Positions 1 to 7,745 of a DNA stretch of 64,000 nucleotides are shown piece by piece. Position 1 is the first letter of the stretch. Each line of letters opens with the position of its first letter. The DNA is from DATKQY01 sp035532475 (GTDB taxonomy: Bacteria > Actinomycetota > Acidimicrobiia > Acidimicrobiales > Bog-793), in the NCBI GenBank assembly GCA_035532475.1, contig DATKQY010000069.1, positions 36,304 through 100,303 of the forward strand, read 5' to 3'. The notes under the pieces were generated by a model that did not search any database, had not been told where the DNA came from, and saw only the letters and a program-made list of their open reading frames with translations. Position numbers and translations under genes: made by a program.

Positions 1-259
1 CGACGACGGCCGTCGTCACGATGAACAGTGCAGCGAGCGGGTCGAGCGACAGCCGGACACCTGTGAGCGGCAAGAGCTCGACCGAACGGAAGGTGCTCGT
101 CTGGCCCGAGACGAGCGCGCGACCGGCGGCGACGAATGCCACGACGCACGCGCCCGAGCCGAGCACGGCGGCGGCGGGCACCCGACGGCGCGGTGACAAG
201 AGCGCGCCGGCCGCCGTCCCCGCGAGACCGAGGCCGAGACCGATCAAGAGGAGCGACAT
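1..259 (-). CDS. Hydrogenase-4 component B / NuoL-M-N-like membrane subunit, 3' truncated by window edge
   Basis: Only the first 86 codons are inside the window. The protein starts MSLLLIGLGLGLAG and shows three hydrophobic stretches separated by short basic loops. The stretch LSLDPLAALFIVTT resembles the N-terminal region of proton-pumping antiporter-like subunits (HyfB/HycC/NuoL class). It begins two bases after the stop of the NuoB-like gene, so the two are co-transcribed. In such complexes this subunit is thought to couple electron transfer to ion translocation in the membrane. The assignment rests on this short N-terminus plus the neighbour; a NuoN- or MrpD-like subunit is possible. Confidence 0.6.
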   Translation of the reverse strand, partial: MSLLLIGLGLGLAGTAAGALLSPRRRVPAAAVLGSGACVVAFVAAGRALVSGQTSTFRSVELLPLTGVRLSLDPLAALFIVTTAVV

Positions 260-261
260 GC

Positions 262-759
262 TCAACGTCCGGTGAGCCCTCGCAGCGCGTCGGTGATCGT
301 CGTCGGGTCAGGTGGACAGCCGGGTATCTGGATGTCGGGCCTGGCGATCGCCTCGAGGCCGGACGCGATGCCGTAGGCGCCCGCGAACACGCCCCCGTCG
401 ATCGCGCAGTCACCACAGGCGACGACGACCCGGGGTCGAGGAACTGCCTCGAGCGTCTTTCGGAGGGGAACGGCCATATTCCTCGTCACCACACCGGTGA
501 CGAGCAGCCCGTCGGCGTGGCGGGGCGAGGCGACGAGTCGTGCGCCGAAGCGAGCCGCGTCGTAGTGAGGACCGAAGGCAGAGGTGATCTCGAGCTCGCA
601 GCCGTTGCACGAGCCGGCGTCGACGTGGCGGAGCTGGAGCGAGCCGCGGAGGCGAAGGCCCCCGGAGGCGTTCGACGGGCGGGGAAGATCCTCGGTGGTG
701 CGGCGCGCGAACAACGACCGCAGCACCGGGAGGCGTCGCATGATTGACGAAGTTATCAT
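262..759 (-). CDS. NuoB/HyfI-like [4Fe-4S] small subunit of a group 4 hydrogenase-related complex
   Basis: 165-residue iron-sulfur protein of the NADH-ubiquinone oxidoreductase 20 kDa / group 4 [NiFe]-hydrogenase small-subunit family. The cluster ligands are visible: CNGCE (C51, C54), CGDC (C115, C118) and PGCPPDP (C148). The family carries the proximal [4Fe-4S] cluster next to the large subunit. The EIT after CNGCEL and the ACGDCAIDGGVF segment fit HyfI/HycG/MbhJ proteins better than true NuoB. It lies directly before a HyfB-like gene. An ATG six codons downstream (741) is an alternative start; neither start has a clear ribosome-binding site. Whether the complex is a true hydrogenase cannot be judged because the large subunit is outside the window. 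Confidence 0.85.
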   Translation of the reverse strand: MITSSIMRRLPVLRSLFARRTTEDLPRPSNASGGLRLRGSLQLRHVDAGSCNGCELEITSAFGPHYDAARFGARLVASPRHADGLLVTGVVTRNMAVPLRKTLEAVPRPRVVVACGDCAIDGGVFAGAYGIASGLEAIARPDIQIPGCPPDPTTITDALRGLTGR

Positions 760-1029
760 GCGCTCAGGTGATCACCCGATCCGCTCCGTCAGACGCGAAT
801 CTGCCATATCCACTCCAGGACCCGAAGGCGACGGTGCAGCCGGCTTCGGCCGCGGCACCGGTTTGCGGCGGCATCGCCAGCAACAACACCCGGCTCGACA
901 AGCGCATTCTGCGGCCATGCTCGACGCCCGGCGGAGCATCGGCCAGGAAGGCAGGGTGGCGGCCTGGATCTGTCAGACGTCAGGCGATCCGGCCGCGGCC
1001 GAGCGCTGGCAACGGGCCGAGGCGGACCC

Positions 1030-1422
1030 TCAAGCGCTGGGGCGCCTACGGCGGCTGCCGGTGCGGTCCGCGAACTCCAGGGTCTTCAGCTCAGCGAGTA
1101 GGTGGTTCGACTCCTTGAGCGAGCTCGTGAGGATCGCTTTGGCGACCTCGAGGAGATCGAAGATCCGCGTATCGGTCACCGAGTAACGGACAGTCGCCCC
1201 TTGCTTGCGAGCCTGCAGGATGTTCGCACGTCGCAGGATCCCGAGCTGTTGGGAGAGGTGGGACGCTTCGAGCCCAACCTCGGGGATCAGCTCACCGACC
1301 GAACGCTCCCCGTCGCGGAGCAGCTCGAGCACCCGGATGCGTGCGGGATGGGCGAGGGTCTTGAAGAAGTCCGCCTTCACTTGGTAGATCGGACGTGTCA
1401 CCGGACCAGCCCAGAGGGACAC
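1030..1422 (-). CDS. ArsR-family winged-helix regulator upstream of the hydrogenase-like operon
   Basis: 130-residue ArsR/SmtB-type protein. KTLAHPARIRVLELL is the typical first helix pair and LEASHLSQQLGILRRANIL the recognition helix-turn-helix. There is no CxC metal motif, so the signal is unlikely to be a soft metal bound at the classical alpha-3 site. The stretch LTSSLKESNHLLAEL is a probable dimerisation helix. An in-frame GTG at 1401 (MTRPIYQVKADFF) may be the real start, since family members usually begin shortly before YQVKA. It lies on the same strand as and 270 bases upstream of the NuoB-like gene, suggesting local control of that complex. Confidence 0.8.
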   Translation of the reverse strand: MSLWAGPVTRPIYQVKADFFKTLAHPARIRVLELLRDGERSVGELIPEVGLEASHLSQQLGILRRANILQARKQGATVRYSVTDTRIFDLLEVAKAILTSSLKESNHLLAELKTLEFADRTGSRRRRPSA

Positions 1423-1851
1423 AGCCGCCGCTGACCTGAGAAGCGCGTCACATCGTCATTTTATCAGCCGATGCCCGCCCCGAGCTGGAGCCGCGGGTGG
1501 CTCGTACGTGCAGCCGGAGGCGAGGGCGTTGTCTCCTGGCCGCCGGCGGGAAGCGATCGCTGCCTCGCCTCGGCGCTGCGATGGGCGCCGTTCCGGCTGG
1601 TTCCGACCCGACGAAGATCGGCGATGGCTCGTGGCAGCTCTCCGCCGCGGCGAGGAGCTCCGTGACGCGTTCCGGATCCCGGCTTCCCCCGCCCGTCGGA
1701 CCCTGAGCGGCGAGCGCATCGAGGCAATCGAGGAGACCGCGACGGAGGCGCGCTCATCTCGCTGCGGGCCGGCCTCCACCGATCCGCCGAGGAGGTCGAG
1801 GGGGGCCGCCCGCCCGGGTGCCGGGGGGCGATGCACGCCCACCGGGGCTGC
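1423..1851. other. Intergenic region, no gene recognised
   Basis: 429 bases between the LysE-type gene and the ArsR gene. The only notable signal is the AT-rich stretch near 1457-1466, which reads TGATAAAATG on the minus strand and contains TAAAAT, a plausible -10 for the ArsR gene. No reading frame has protein-like composition. Confidence 0.4.
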
Positions 1852-2472
1852 TCATCGCTCGATCGCCAGGCGAAGCCCGAAGCCGATGAGCACGAGGCCA
1901 GTCGCGCGTTCCAGCCGTCGCCTCGATTTCGCGTGCCTGAGCCATGCGGTCACTCGCTCGGCGACGGCGAGCAGGAGCGCAAAGTACAGGGCCGTCTCGA
2001 CGACGAAGATGGCCCCGAGCAGGAGGGAGCCCGCCGCGACCGAATCGCCGTGCGGGATGAACCCGGGCAGGAACGTCACGAAGAACACGCCGACCTTCGG
2101 GTTGAGCAGGTCCGTCGCGAGCCCGGCTCGGTAGCCGGTGCCGAGCACGCCGGCGCGGTGGGGTCCGGTGGTCGGGTCCGGCACGCCCGCCGCGCGCGCC
2201 CGCAGCGACTGGATGCCGAGCCAGACAAGGTAGGCGCCGCCGACGATACGGAGGACGAGGTAACCGTCGTGACTCGCCCGGAGCAGGGCGGAGAGGCCGA
2301 ACGACGCGGCGGCGACCCACACGACGAGGCCTGTCAGCACACCACACGCTGTCACGGCGGCTCGCCGGCGCCCGGCGCGGAGCAGGCTCCTCAGCACGAC
2401 GAGCGTGTCCGGCCCGGGAAGAAGCACGATCAAGGTCGCCGCGAGGGTGAACGCCGCCAGGTCTGTGGCCAT
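1852..2472 (-). CDS. LysE/RhtB-family amino-acid (metabolite) exporter
   Basis: 206-residue membrane protein of normal family length. The N-terminus FTLAATLIVLLPGPDTLVVLR contains the family PGPD(T/N) signature. The GYRAGLATDLLNPKVGVFF segment matches the second conserved block (G...G...NPK...FF) of LysE/RhtB exporters. About six hydrophobic helices can be seen. These transporters export basic or neutral amino acids and homoserine lactones by proton exchange; the substrate here cannot be predicted. It is monocistronic, downstream of and co-directional with the ArsR/SRPBCC operon. Confidence 0.88.
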   Translation of the reverse strand: MATDLAAFTLAATLIVLLPGPDTLVVLRSLLRAGRRRAAVTACGVLTGLVVWVAAASFGLSALLRASHDGYLVLRIVGGAYLVWLGIQSLRARAAGVPDPTTGPHRAGVLGTGYRAGLATDLLNPKVGVFFVTFLPGFIPHGDSVAAGSLLLGAIFVVETALYFALLLAVAERVTAWLRHAKSRRRLERATGLVLIGFGLRLAIER

Positions 2473-2742
2473 CGCCCGGAGTCTAGGTAGCCGATCCCGC
2501 TCGGGTGGCGCCTCGAGGCCCGCTGCCCCGGTCGTCGGGGGCGCCGCGTTCTGCCGCGGCGGTGAGCACGGGATCTCGCTGGCGGTCGACGTGCGCGCCG
2601 GGGGTGTCGGCGAGGGGAGCGGGCCCGGGCTTGCGGACCCCGAGTCCCCGATGCGCCACGTCGCGTCCGCGCACGAGATCGGCGGGAACCGACGAGGCGG
2701 ACGAAGCGGCCCGCCGGGCCACCCGCGCGCCGGCCCGTACCG

Positions 2743-3261
2743 TCACGACTGCGGTGCCGAGGCGTCCTGGCGGCTCGCATACGCGTTGTCGGGGAGCGGC
2801 TCGCCGGTCTCGAGCAGCGTCTTGAGCTCGGAGAGGACCCGTGGCCAGCCTTCGCTGACCATCTCGCCCACAAGGCCCTCAGGGTCGAAGCCGTCGTGCA
2901 CGACGACCAGCCTCACCACGTGTTCGAGCGCCTCGACGTCGAAGGTCACCTTCGATCGTCGCTCGCTGGTCAGCCTGGTGAGGACCTCCTCGCTGAACCC
3001 GTGGCTCTCGGCCCACTCCGCGGTGAAGGTGTGCCAGGTGTAAGAGAGCCGGCGATACGGCTCGGCTTCGAGAACGACCTGCTCGGGGTCGGCGACCGTC
3101 ACGCCCCGCTGGTCGAGGATCATGGTCGAGCCCACCTTCCAGTCCGACTGGAACGTGACCCCCCAATAGCGGCGCGTGAACGCCGGATCCGTCAGCGCCT
3201 GCCAGAGCCGCTCCGGCGTGGTGTGGATGTAGGTCGTGTAGACGAACTCAGGCTTGTGCAC
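2743..3261 (-). CDS. SRPBCC (AHSA1/activator of Hsp90-like) ligand-binding protein
   Basis: 172-residue SRPBCC-fold protein starting VHKPEFVYTTYIHTTPERLWQALTD. The GTG start at 3261 is chosen because it has a GGGAGGG ribosome-binding site about ten bases upstream and matches the usual family start. WQALTDPAFTRRYWG and the late VHDGF...EGWPRVLSELKTLLETG are typical of the AHSA1 subfamily. Such proteins form a helix-grip pocket for a hydrophobic ligand and are often encoded with an ArsR regulator, as here. The gene overlaps the ArsR gene by 70 bases, so translation is probably coupled. Confidence 0.85.
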   Translation of the reverse strand: MHKPEFVYTTYIHTTPERLWQALTDPAFTRRYWGVTFQSDWKVGSTMILDQRGVTVADPEQVVLEAEPYRRLSYTWHTFTAEWAESHGFSEEVLTRLTSERRSKVTFDVEALEHVVRLVVVHDGFDPEGLVGEMVSEGWPRVLSELKTLLETGEPLPDNAYASRQDASAPQS

Positions 3262-3572
3262 CTCGGCGCGCCCTCCCGTGCTCGCTTTAGGTCCGACAGG
3301 GCGCGGACCCGTTCTCGGTCGTAGTGGTCGATCCAGCGTTCGGCGACCTCGTTGATCGGTGCGGCGTTCAGGTAGTGGAGCTTCTTTCGGCCGCGGCGCA
3401 CCGTGGTGACGAGATTTGCCGCCTCCAGCACCGCCAGGTGCTTGCTGACCGACTGGCGGGCCATGTCGAGCCCCGCGCACAGCTCGCGAAGACGCTGTCT
3501 GCCGCGGGCATTCAGGCTGTCGAGGAGCCGGCGGCGACTCGGATCCGCCAACGCCTTGAACACCCCGTCCAT
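3192..3572 (-). CDS. ArsR-family regulator of the SRPBCC operon
   Basis: 126-residue protein with the opening MDGVFKALADPSRRRLLDSL and the helix-turn-helix MARQSVSKHLAVLEAANLV, followed by the beta-hairpin RRGRKKLHYLNAAPI. This is the subgroup of ArsR proteins that neighbours AHSA1/SRPBCC genes and lacks metal-binding cysteines. The gene starts 8 bases after the stop of the frameshifted SRPBCC gene and overlaps the next SRPBCC gene. The last 20 or so residues lie in the overlap and look non-homologous. It probably represses its own operon through the dyad at 4129-4152. Confidence 0.87.
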   Translation of the reverse strand: MDGVFKALADPSRRRLLDSLNARGRQRLRELCAGLDMARQSVSKHLAVLEAANLVTTVRRGRKKLHYLNAAPINEVAERWIDHYDRERVRALSDLKRAREGAPRCTSLSSSTRPTSTPRRSGSGRR

Positions 3573-3579
3573 CGAGACG

Positions 3580-4022
3580 TCAGCCCCAGCTGCTGATCTT
3601 GGCGTCCTCGCGATAGGGGCGGGCGCTGCCCTCCTCGAGCCAGGACTTCAGCCCGAGGAGGAAGGACCCCCATTTGGTGCTGCAGTGATCCATGAGCTCG
3701 ACCGGCTCGCGCCAACCCGCATGGGTGAAGAGCAACACGGTCTCATCGGCCGAGGGGGCGATCTCGAAGGTGAGGGTCGTGCCGACCCGCTCGGCGGGTC
3801 CCTGCGTGCAGGACCAGCCGATGCGGTGAGGCGCGAGGTCGAGACCTCCATCACGGCGCTCGGCTCGAGCTCGCCGAAGAGGAACCGGAGTGTGCCGCCG
3901 AGGCAGGGATCGCCGTCGGCGTCATGCGTCCACCATCGGAAGAGACGGCCCGTCGTGGTCAAGACCTCATGGACGCGCTCCAGCGGCGCGGCAACGCCCA
4001 CCCGGTGTCGGATGTCCGCCAT
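3580..4022 (-). pseudogene. SRPBCC-domain gene split by a frameshift
   Basis: The N-terminal half runs from ATG 4022 (MADIRHRVGVAAPLERV..., ribosome-binding site GAGAGGAG) to about 3845. There the frame shifts by one base. The other frame continues the same domain (DLAPHRIGWSCTQGP...LLFTHAGWREPVELMDHC...) to TGA at 3580-3582. Reading across, one base is missing near 3840-3843 in the motif MEVS/DLAPHRIGW. If intact, the product would be a ~147-residue AHSA1-like protein. It is the first gene of the ArsR/SRPBCC operon. A sequencing error is an equally simple explanation. Confidence 0.8.
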
Positions 4023-4390
4023 GTCCTGCTCCTCTCGACAGTGATCATCAGCGATGGCTCCGGCCCGTCCGGCAGCGCAACCCACGCCCGCTGGGCCGTC
4101 AGAAATGCACCCGGGCGGTTGCCTAAGGACATGCAGCCACACGGCTGCATGTCAACCGAGCACGCTCGGGCGACGAGCAGGCCTCGACGGGCTCGCCCGC
4201 GCGCTCGGCGCCTCTCGGCGTGGCGGGAGGGCCGGAGCGCCGATGGCACCGTGGCGCTCCGGGCCGGCGCGCGGCGAGGACGCTTCGAGGAGGTGGGCAG
4301 TGCGCGCATCGGCGCCCTTCGGTTGGCGTGTTCGCGAAGTGCTCACAGTTCGCTCACAAGCAGTTCGATATCCGCTGCTTGACTGCCGAC
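4023..4390. other. Divergent control region between the ArsR/SRPBCC operon and the FN3-like gene
   Basis: 368 bases without a gene. It holds the perfect inverted repeat at 4129-4152 and, at its right end, the first 12 bases of a 21-base tandem duplication (4379-4420) that covers the start of the FN3-like gene. Nothing else is recognised. Confidence 0.5.
4129..4152. promoter_or_regulatory. Perfect 10-bp inverted repeat, probable ArsR operator
   Basis: ACATGCAGCC, four bases (ACAC), then GGCTGCATGT. It lies about 107 bases upstream of the first gene of the ArsR/SRPBCC operon. Dyads of the type ATGCARCC-N4-GGYTGCAT are a plausible target for non-metal ArsR proteins. There is no T-run, so a terminator is less likely. 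Confidence 0.55.
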
Positions 4391-4420
4391 ATGCGGAGAT
4401 TGACTGCCGGCATGGGGAGA
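4379..4420 (+). repeat. 21-bp tandem duplication over the translation start
   Basis: Unit 1 (4379-4399) TTGACTGCCGACATGCGGAGA and unit 2 (4400-4420) differ at two of 21 positions. Each unit carries an in-frame ATG (4391 and 4412), so the duplication adds seven codons and a second possible start to the FN3-like gene. Confidence 0.85.
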
Positions 4421-5920
4421 TCGCGGCTGATCGTTGGTCGGCTCGTCGTAGCTTGCCTGGTGATCGCCGGCATCACGGCCACCGGGGTGGGGGCGGCGTC
4501 AGCCGCGTCGGTGCCGACCGCCGTCACGGGACCCGCGAGCGCGGTGAACCTGACGAGCGTGACCGTCTCGGGCAACGTCGATCCGAACGGGACGGCGACC
4601 AGCTGGTACTTCGAGTACGGCACGAGCGCCACCTACGGCGCGAAGACGACCGAGCACGACGCAGGCTCCGGGGCAGCGGCGGTGGCGGTGTCGAGCGGCC
4701 TGAGCGGGCTCACCCCGGGGACGACCTACCACTTCCGTCTGGTCGCGACGAGCAGCGCAGGGACGGCAGCCGGAGCAGACGGAACCTTCGCGACCCTCGC
4801 GTCCGCTCCGACGGTCACGGCGAAGCCTGCCAGCAACATCGGGCATACGAGCGTCCGGCTGAACGGCTCCGTGGACCCGAACGGCTTGGCGACCGTCTGG
4901 TACGTGCAGTACGGGACGACCACCAGCTACGGATCGACCACCGCGACCCAAAGCGCCGGCTCGGGCCGCTCCGCCGTCGGGGTCTCAGTGACGGCGGCCA
5001 AGCTGGCCCCGAACACGACGTATCACTTCCGTCTCGTCGCCACGAACGCCGTCGGCACCGCATCAGGCCAGGACGAGACGTTCGTGACGACGGGGCCACC
5101 CCGAGCGGTAACGGGCCCGGCCACGAACGTCGCTGCGACCTCGGCGACGCTCAACGGGGAGGTCTACCCCGGCGGCGAGGCGACGCAGTGGTACTTCGAG
5201 TACGGCCCGGGCGGTTCCCTCGCCTCGCGCACGGCGGCGCAGCCGGCCGGGTCGGGCGGCGCCGCCGTTCCGGTGACCGACGCGATCACCGGCCTCGCGC
5301 CAGCCACGACCTACCGCTTCCGGCTGGTAGCGATCAGCAACGCGGGAACGAGCCTCGGCAACGACGGCGCGTTCACGACGCCGAGCCCGACGTTGTCGGC
5401 ATCGTCGCGGACGGTCGTCTACGGGCGTGGCGCGAGGTTGTCCGGAACGGTTCCCGGCGGTCCGGCCAACAGCCCGGTCGCGGTCTTCGCGAGGAAGCTC
5501 ACCGACGGTTCGTTCGTGTGGTTGTCGACGGTGCTGACCGCACCGGGAGGAGCGTGGACCCTCGTCGTCACCCCGAGGATGCGCACCACCTACAAGGTGC
5601 TCTGGGAGAGCGTGCCGAGCACCGCCGTGACCATCGGCGTCGAGCCGTCGGTGTCGCTTCGGAGCCTGCCGGGCGGATGGTTCACGAGCCATGTCGCCGA
5701 CGGGCGCCCCCTCCGCGGCCACCTCGTACGGCTCCAGCGGCTCGTCGGCCGCGTCTGGCGGACGATCTCGGCGGCGCGCCTCGGTGCTCGGGCGACGGCG
5801 CGCCTGCATCCGCGCCTGCCCGCTGGGGTCTCCCGGTTACGCGTCCTTGTCACCGCGTACCAGGCGGGACCTGGTTACCTGGCCGGCACGAGCGCGGTGC
5901 ACCGGTACCGCCGGAGGTAG
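4391..5920 (+). CDS. Secreted protein with three fibronectin-III-like repeats
   Basis: 509 residues from ATG 4391 (or 502 from ATG 4412). The N-terminus has basic residues, then a hydrophobic segment GRLVVACLVIAGITATGVGAASA ending in a likely signal-peptidase site, so the protein is exported. Three repeats of about 90 residues follow. Each has a V(D/Y)P(N/G)G...WY(F/V)(E/Q)YG motif and a TTY(H/R)FRLVA(T/I) motif, and the repeats are joined by GPA-type linkers. The last ~190 residues resemble an Ig-like or carbohydrate-surface domain (YGRGARLSGTV...). Such proteins are common in Acidimicrobiia and Thermoleophilia and probably act in surface adhesion; there is no anchor motif. A hairpin (5922-5938) follows the stop. 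Confidence 0.85.
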   Translation: MRRLTAGMGRSRLIVGRLVVACLVIAGITATGVGAASAASVPTAVTGPASAVNLTSVTVSGNVDPNGTATSWYFEYGTSATYGAKTTEHDAGSGAAAVAVSSGLSGLTPGTTYHFRLVATSSAGTAAGADGTFATLASAPTVTAKPASNIGHTSVRLNGSVDPNGLATVWYVQYGTTTSYGSTTATQSAGSGRSAVGVSVTAAKLAPNTTYHFRLVATNAVGTASGQDETFVTTGPPRAVTGPATNVAATSATLNGEVYPGGEATQWYFEYGPGGSLASRTAAQPAGSGGAAVPVTDAITGLAPATTYRFRLVAISNAGTSLGNDGAFTTPSPTLSASSRTVVYGRGARLSGTVPGGPANSPVAVFARKLTDGSFVWLSTVLTAPGGAWTLVVTPRMRTTYKVLWESVPSTAVTIGVEPSVSLRSLPGGWFTSHVADGRPLRGHLVRLQRLVGRVWRTISAARLGARATARLHPRLPAGVSRLRVLVTAYQAGPGYLAGTSAVHRYRRR

Positions 5921-5921
5921 A

Positions 5922-5938
5922 CGGGCGCGCACCGCCCG
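5922..5938 (+). terminator. Terminator-like hairpin after the FN3-like gene
   Basis: CGGGCG, loop CGCAC, CGCCCG, starting two bases after the stop codon. There is no following T-run, as usual in high-GC actinobacteria. Confidence 0.4.
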
Positions 5939-6339
5939 CACCGACGCGGCGCGAGGGGGGTCACCGCCGCCGGATTGCGCACGAAAGTCCGGGCGAGGGC
6001 CTGCAGGACGGGCGCGGCGACCAAGCGCCGCACGGCGCAGCCGCTGCCAGGGCGATCCATCGGCGATGATCGTCCGGCTGGCGTGGCCGGCCGCCGCTTC
6101 GGGCGACGCCGGCCCGGCGAAGGCAGGCACTTGCGCGGCCGGGCGGTCGGATCCCGTGATCCGTCAGGCAGGCTCGGACGGCTCGTGTTGCCGACGCGCG
6201 ACCCAGTGCCGACCACCGCCGGCCGAGGGGCCGCCGCGTCGAAATGTCGGACAACCGTGAGCAACGCTCGGCATTCATGATGGCGACGAAGAAGCGCCAC
6301 CAGTCTTGGGCCTCGTTGACGCGCGTCCGCGGTCGGGCC

Positions 6340-6354
6340 TAGATTGTCCGACAG
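6340..6354 (+). promoter_or_regulatory. -10 box and overlapping GntR-like half-dyad upstream of the ABC importer
   Basis: TAGATT at 6340-6345 fits the actinobacterial TANNNT -10. The overlapping TTGTCCGACAG (6344-6354) matches the FCD-GntR pattern TNGTNNNACNA except for the last base. Both are predictions. Confidence 0.4.
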
Positions 6355-6446
6355 TCGCAACGTAGGAGCTACGTCGTATAAGGCGGCTCCACCGGACCCC
6401 TCTCAGGGGCGGCCCGAGTGGGATCAACGGCCCGTAAGGGGGGACC

Positions 6447-7616
6447 TTGAAGAAGAGTTTGACGGTTGGGGCTGCTTTGTCGCTCGGCGTGGTCGCGTCA
6501 ACGCTCGGCGTGGGCCTGTCGGCGGCCGGAGCAGCCTCGAAGCCGATCGTCATCGGCGCGATCGCCGGCACGACCGGCGCCTATGGATCGACCGGCCAGG
6601 CGGTGATCAACGGGACGCAGATGGCGGTGGCGAAGATCAACGCCTCCGGTGGCGTGCTCGGTCGCCAGCTCAAGCTGGTGTGGGGCAACGACGGGGCGAG
6701 TGCCACCACGGCCTCGCTGGACTTCAAGAAGTTCGTCAGCGAGGGGGCCGTGGCGATGCTCGGCTCGCCCGACGCGGCGACGACGACCGTTGCGCTGGCG
6801 GACTCGACGCACCTGCCCGACCTCGGCGCGATCGACGACGGTGGCCCGGCCATCTACCCGCACGGCCCATCCAAGCCGCCCGCGCCCTGGGCGTGGAGCA
6901 ACAGCCTCAACACCTACGCGTGGGGACAGGCGGTCGGCGAGTACGCGATGAAGAGCTGCCCGACCGGGCTCGCCGTTCTTCACGACCCGACCTTCTATGG
7001 CCTCGGCGGGCTCGCCGGCATCCAGGAGTCGTACAAGAAGCCGCTGAAGCTGAACGACGCCATCTCAGAGGACTGGGCGTCTGGCTCCACGACGTCGCTC
7101 GACTCCGAGATCTCCGCGATCAAGAAGTCCGGTGCCGACTGCGTGGACGTCTGGCTCACCCCGCAGGACGAGGCGGCCTTCGTCAACGAGATGCACAGCC
7201 TCGGTGACCACTTCACGGTGCTCGGCAACGACGAGACGTCGGCGGACAGCACCTTCGCCGGGCTCGCCGGGGCGAACGCGAACGGCGTTCTCTCAGCGGA
7301 GCTCACCGCGGCGTACTCGCCGAACGCTTCGGTGAAGGCCTTCGCCGCGGCCTACAAGAAGCAGTTCAAGATCGCCACGACGCCGTTCGCGGAGCTGAGC
7401 TACGACGCGGTCTTCATGCTGGCGAACGCGATCACGGCCGGACACTCGACGGCTCCGGGGTCGATCCAGAAGCAGCTGAACAAGATCTCCAGCTACAAGG
7501 GCCTGACCGGCTCGCTGACCTTCACGCCGCAGCAGCACGTGACGATCAACGCCGCCCAGCTGACGCTGGTCAAGTACAGCACCGCGAAGAAGGCCTGGCT
7601 TCCGGCGCAGTACTGA
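6447..7616 (+). CDS. Branched-chain amino-acid-type ABC transporter substrate-binding protein
   Basis: 389 residues from a TTG start, supported by the AAGGGGGG ribosome-binding site six bases upstream. The signal peptide MKKSLTVGAALSLGVVASTLGVGLSAAGA lacks a lipobox cysteine, which is unusual for a Gram-positive binding protein. SKPIVIGAIAGTTGAYGSTGQAVINGTQMAVAKIN is the classic type I periplasmic-binding fold opening of LivJ/LivK proteins; the ADCVDVWLTPQDEAAFVNEM segment belongs to the second lobe. It delivers its ligand to the permeases encoded downstream. Ligands of this family include amino acids, amides, urea and aromatic acids, so the name does not fix the substrate. A strong hairpin follows the gene. 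Confidence 0.88.
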   Translation: MKKSLTVGAALSLGVVASTLGVGLSAAGAASKPIVIGAIAGTTGAYGSTGQAVINGTQMAVAKINASGGVLGRQLKLVWGNDGASATTASLDFKKFVSEGAVAMLGSPDAATTTVALADSTHLPDLGAIDDGGPAIYPHGPSKPPAPWAWSNSLNTYAWGQAVGEYAMKSCPTGLAVLHDPTFYGLGGLAGIQESYKKPLKLNDAISEDWASGSTTSLDSEISAIKKSGADCVDVWLTPQDEAAFVNEMHSLGDHFTVLGNDETSADSTFAGLAGANANGVLSAELTAAYSPNASVKAFAAAYKKQFKIATTPFAELSYDAVFMLANAITAGHSTAPGSIQKQLNKISSYKGLTGSLTFTPQQHVTINAAQLTLVKYSTAKKAWLPAQY

Positions 7617-7641
7617 CAACACCGCTCCGTCGCTTCATCAG

Positions 7642-7687
7642 ATGCACTTGGCGGCCTTCGCCGGTCCGGGAAGGTCGCCAAGTGCAT
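7642..7687 (+). promoter_or_regulatory. Intercistronic stem-loop between binding protein and permease genes
   Basis: A 17-bp stem (one G-U) opens with ATGCACTTGGCG and closes with CGCCAAGTGCAT around a 12-base loop. It lies 25 bases after the binding-protein stop and 58 before livH. Such structures often stabilise or terminate part of the message so that binding protein exceeds permease. Confidence 0.7.
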
Positions 7688-7745
7688 TCGTCTGCGGGGT
7701 CGGCGGAGCTCGTTCGTTCGGATCTGCCTCGACGAAGCGAGCCTG

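Larger units (their letters stand above)
5921..6446. other. Intergenic region with terminator-like hairpin and livK leader
   Basis: 526 bases with no gene. It contains a hairpin just after the FN3-like gene (5922-5938), the promoter of the ABC importer near 6340 and a leader of about 95 bases with two small hairpins (6360-6374 and 6397-6409). Confidence 0.5.

Noticed and set aside
4054..6069. 671-codon open frame overlapping the FN3-like gene
   Set aside because: The alternative frame is Arg/Gly/His-rich with no motifs; the FN3 frame has signal peptide and repeats.
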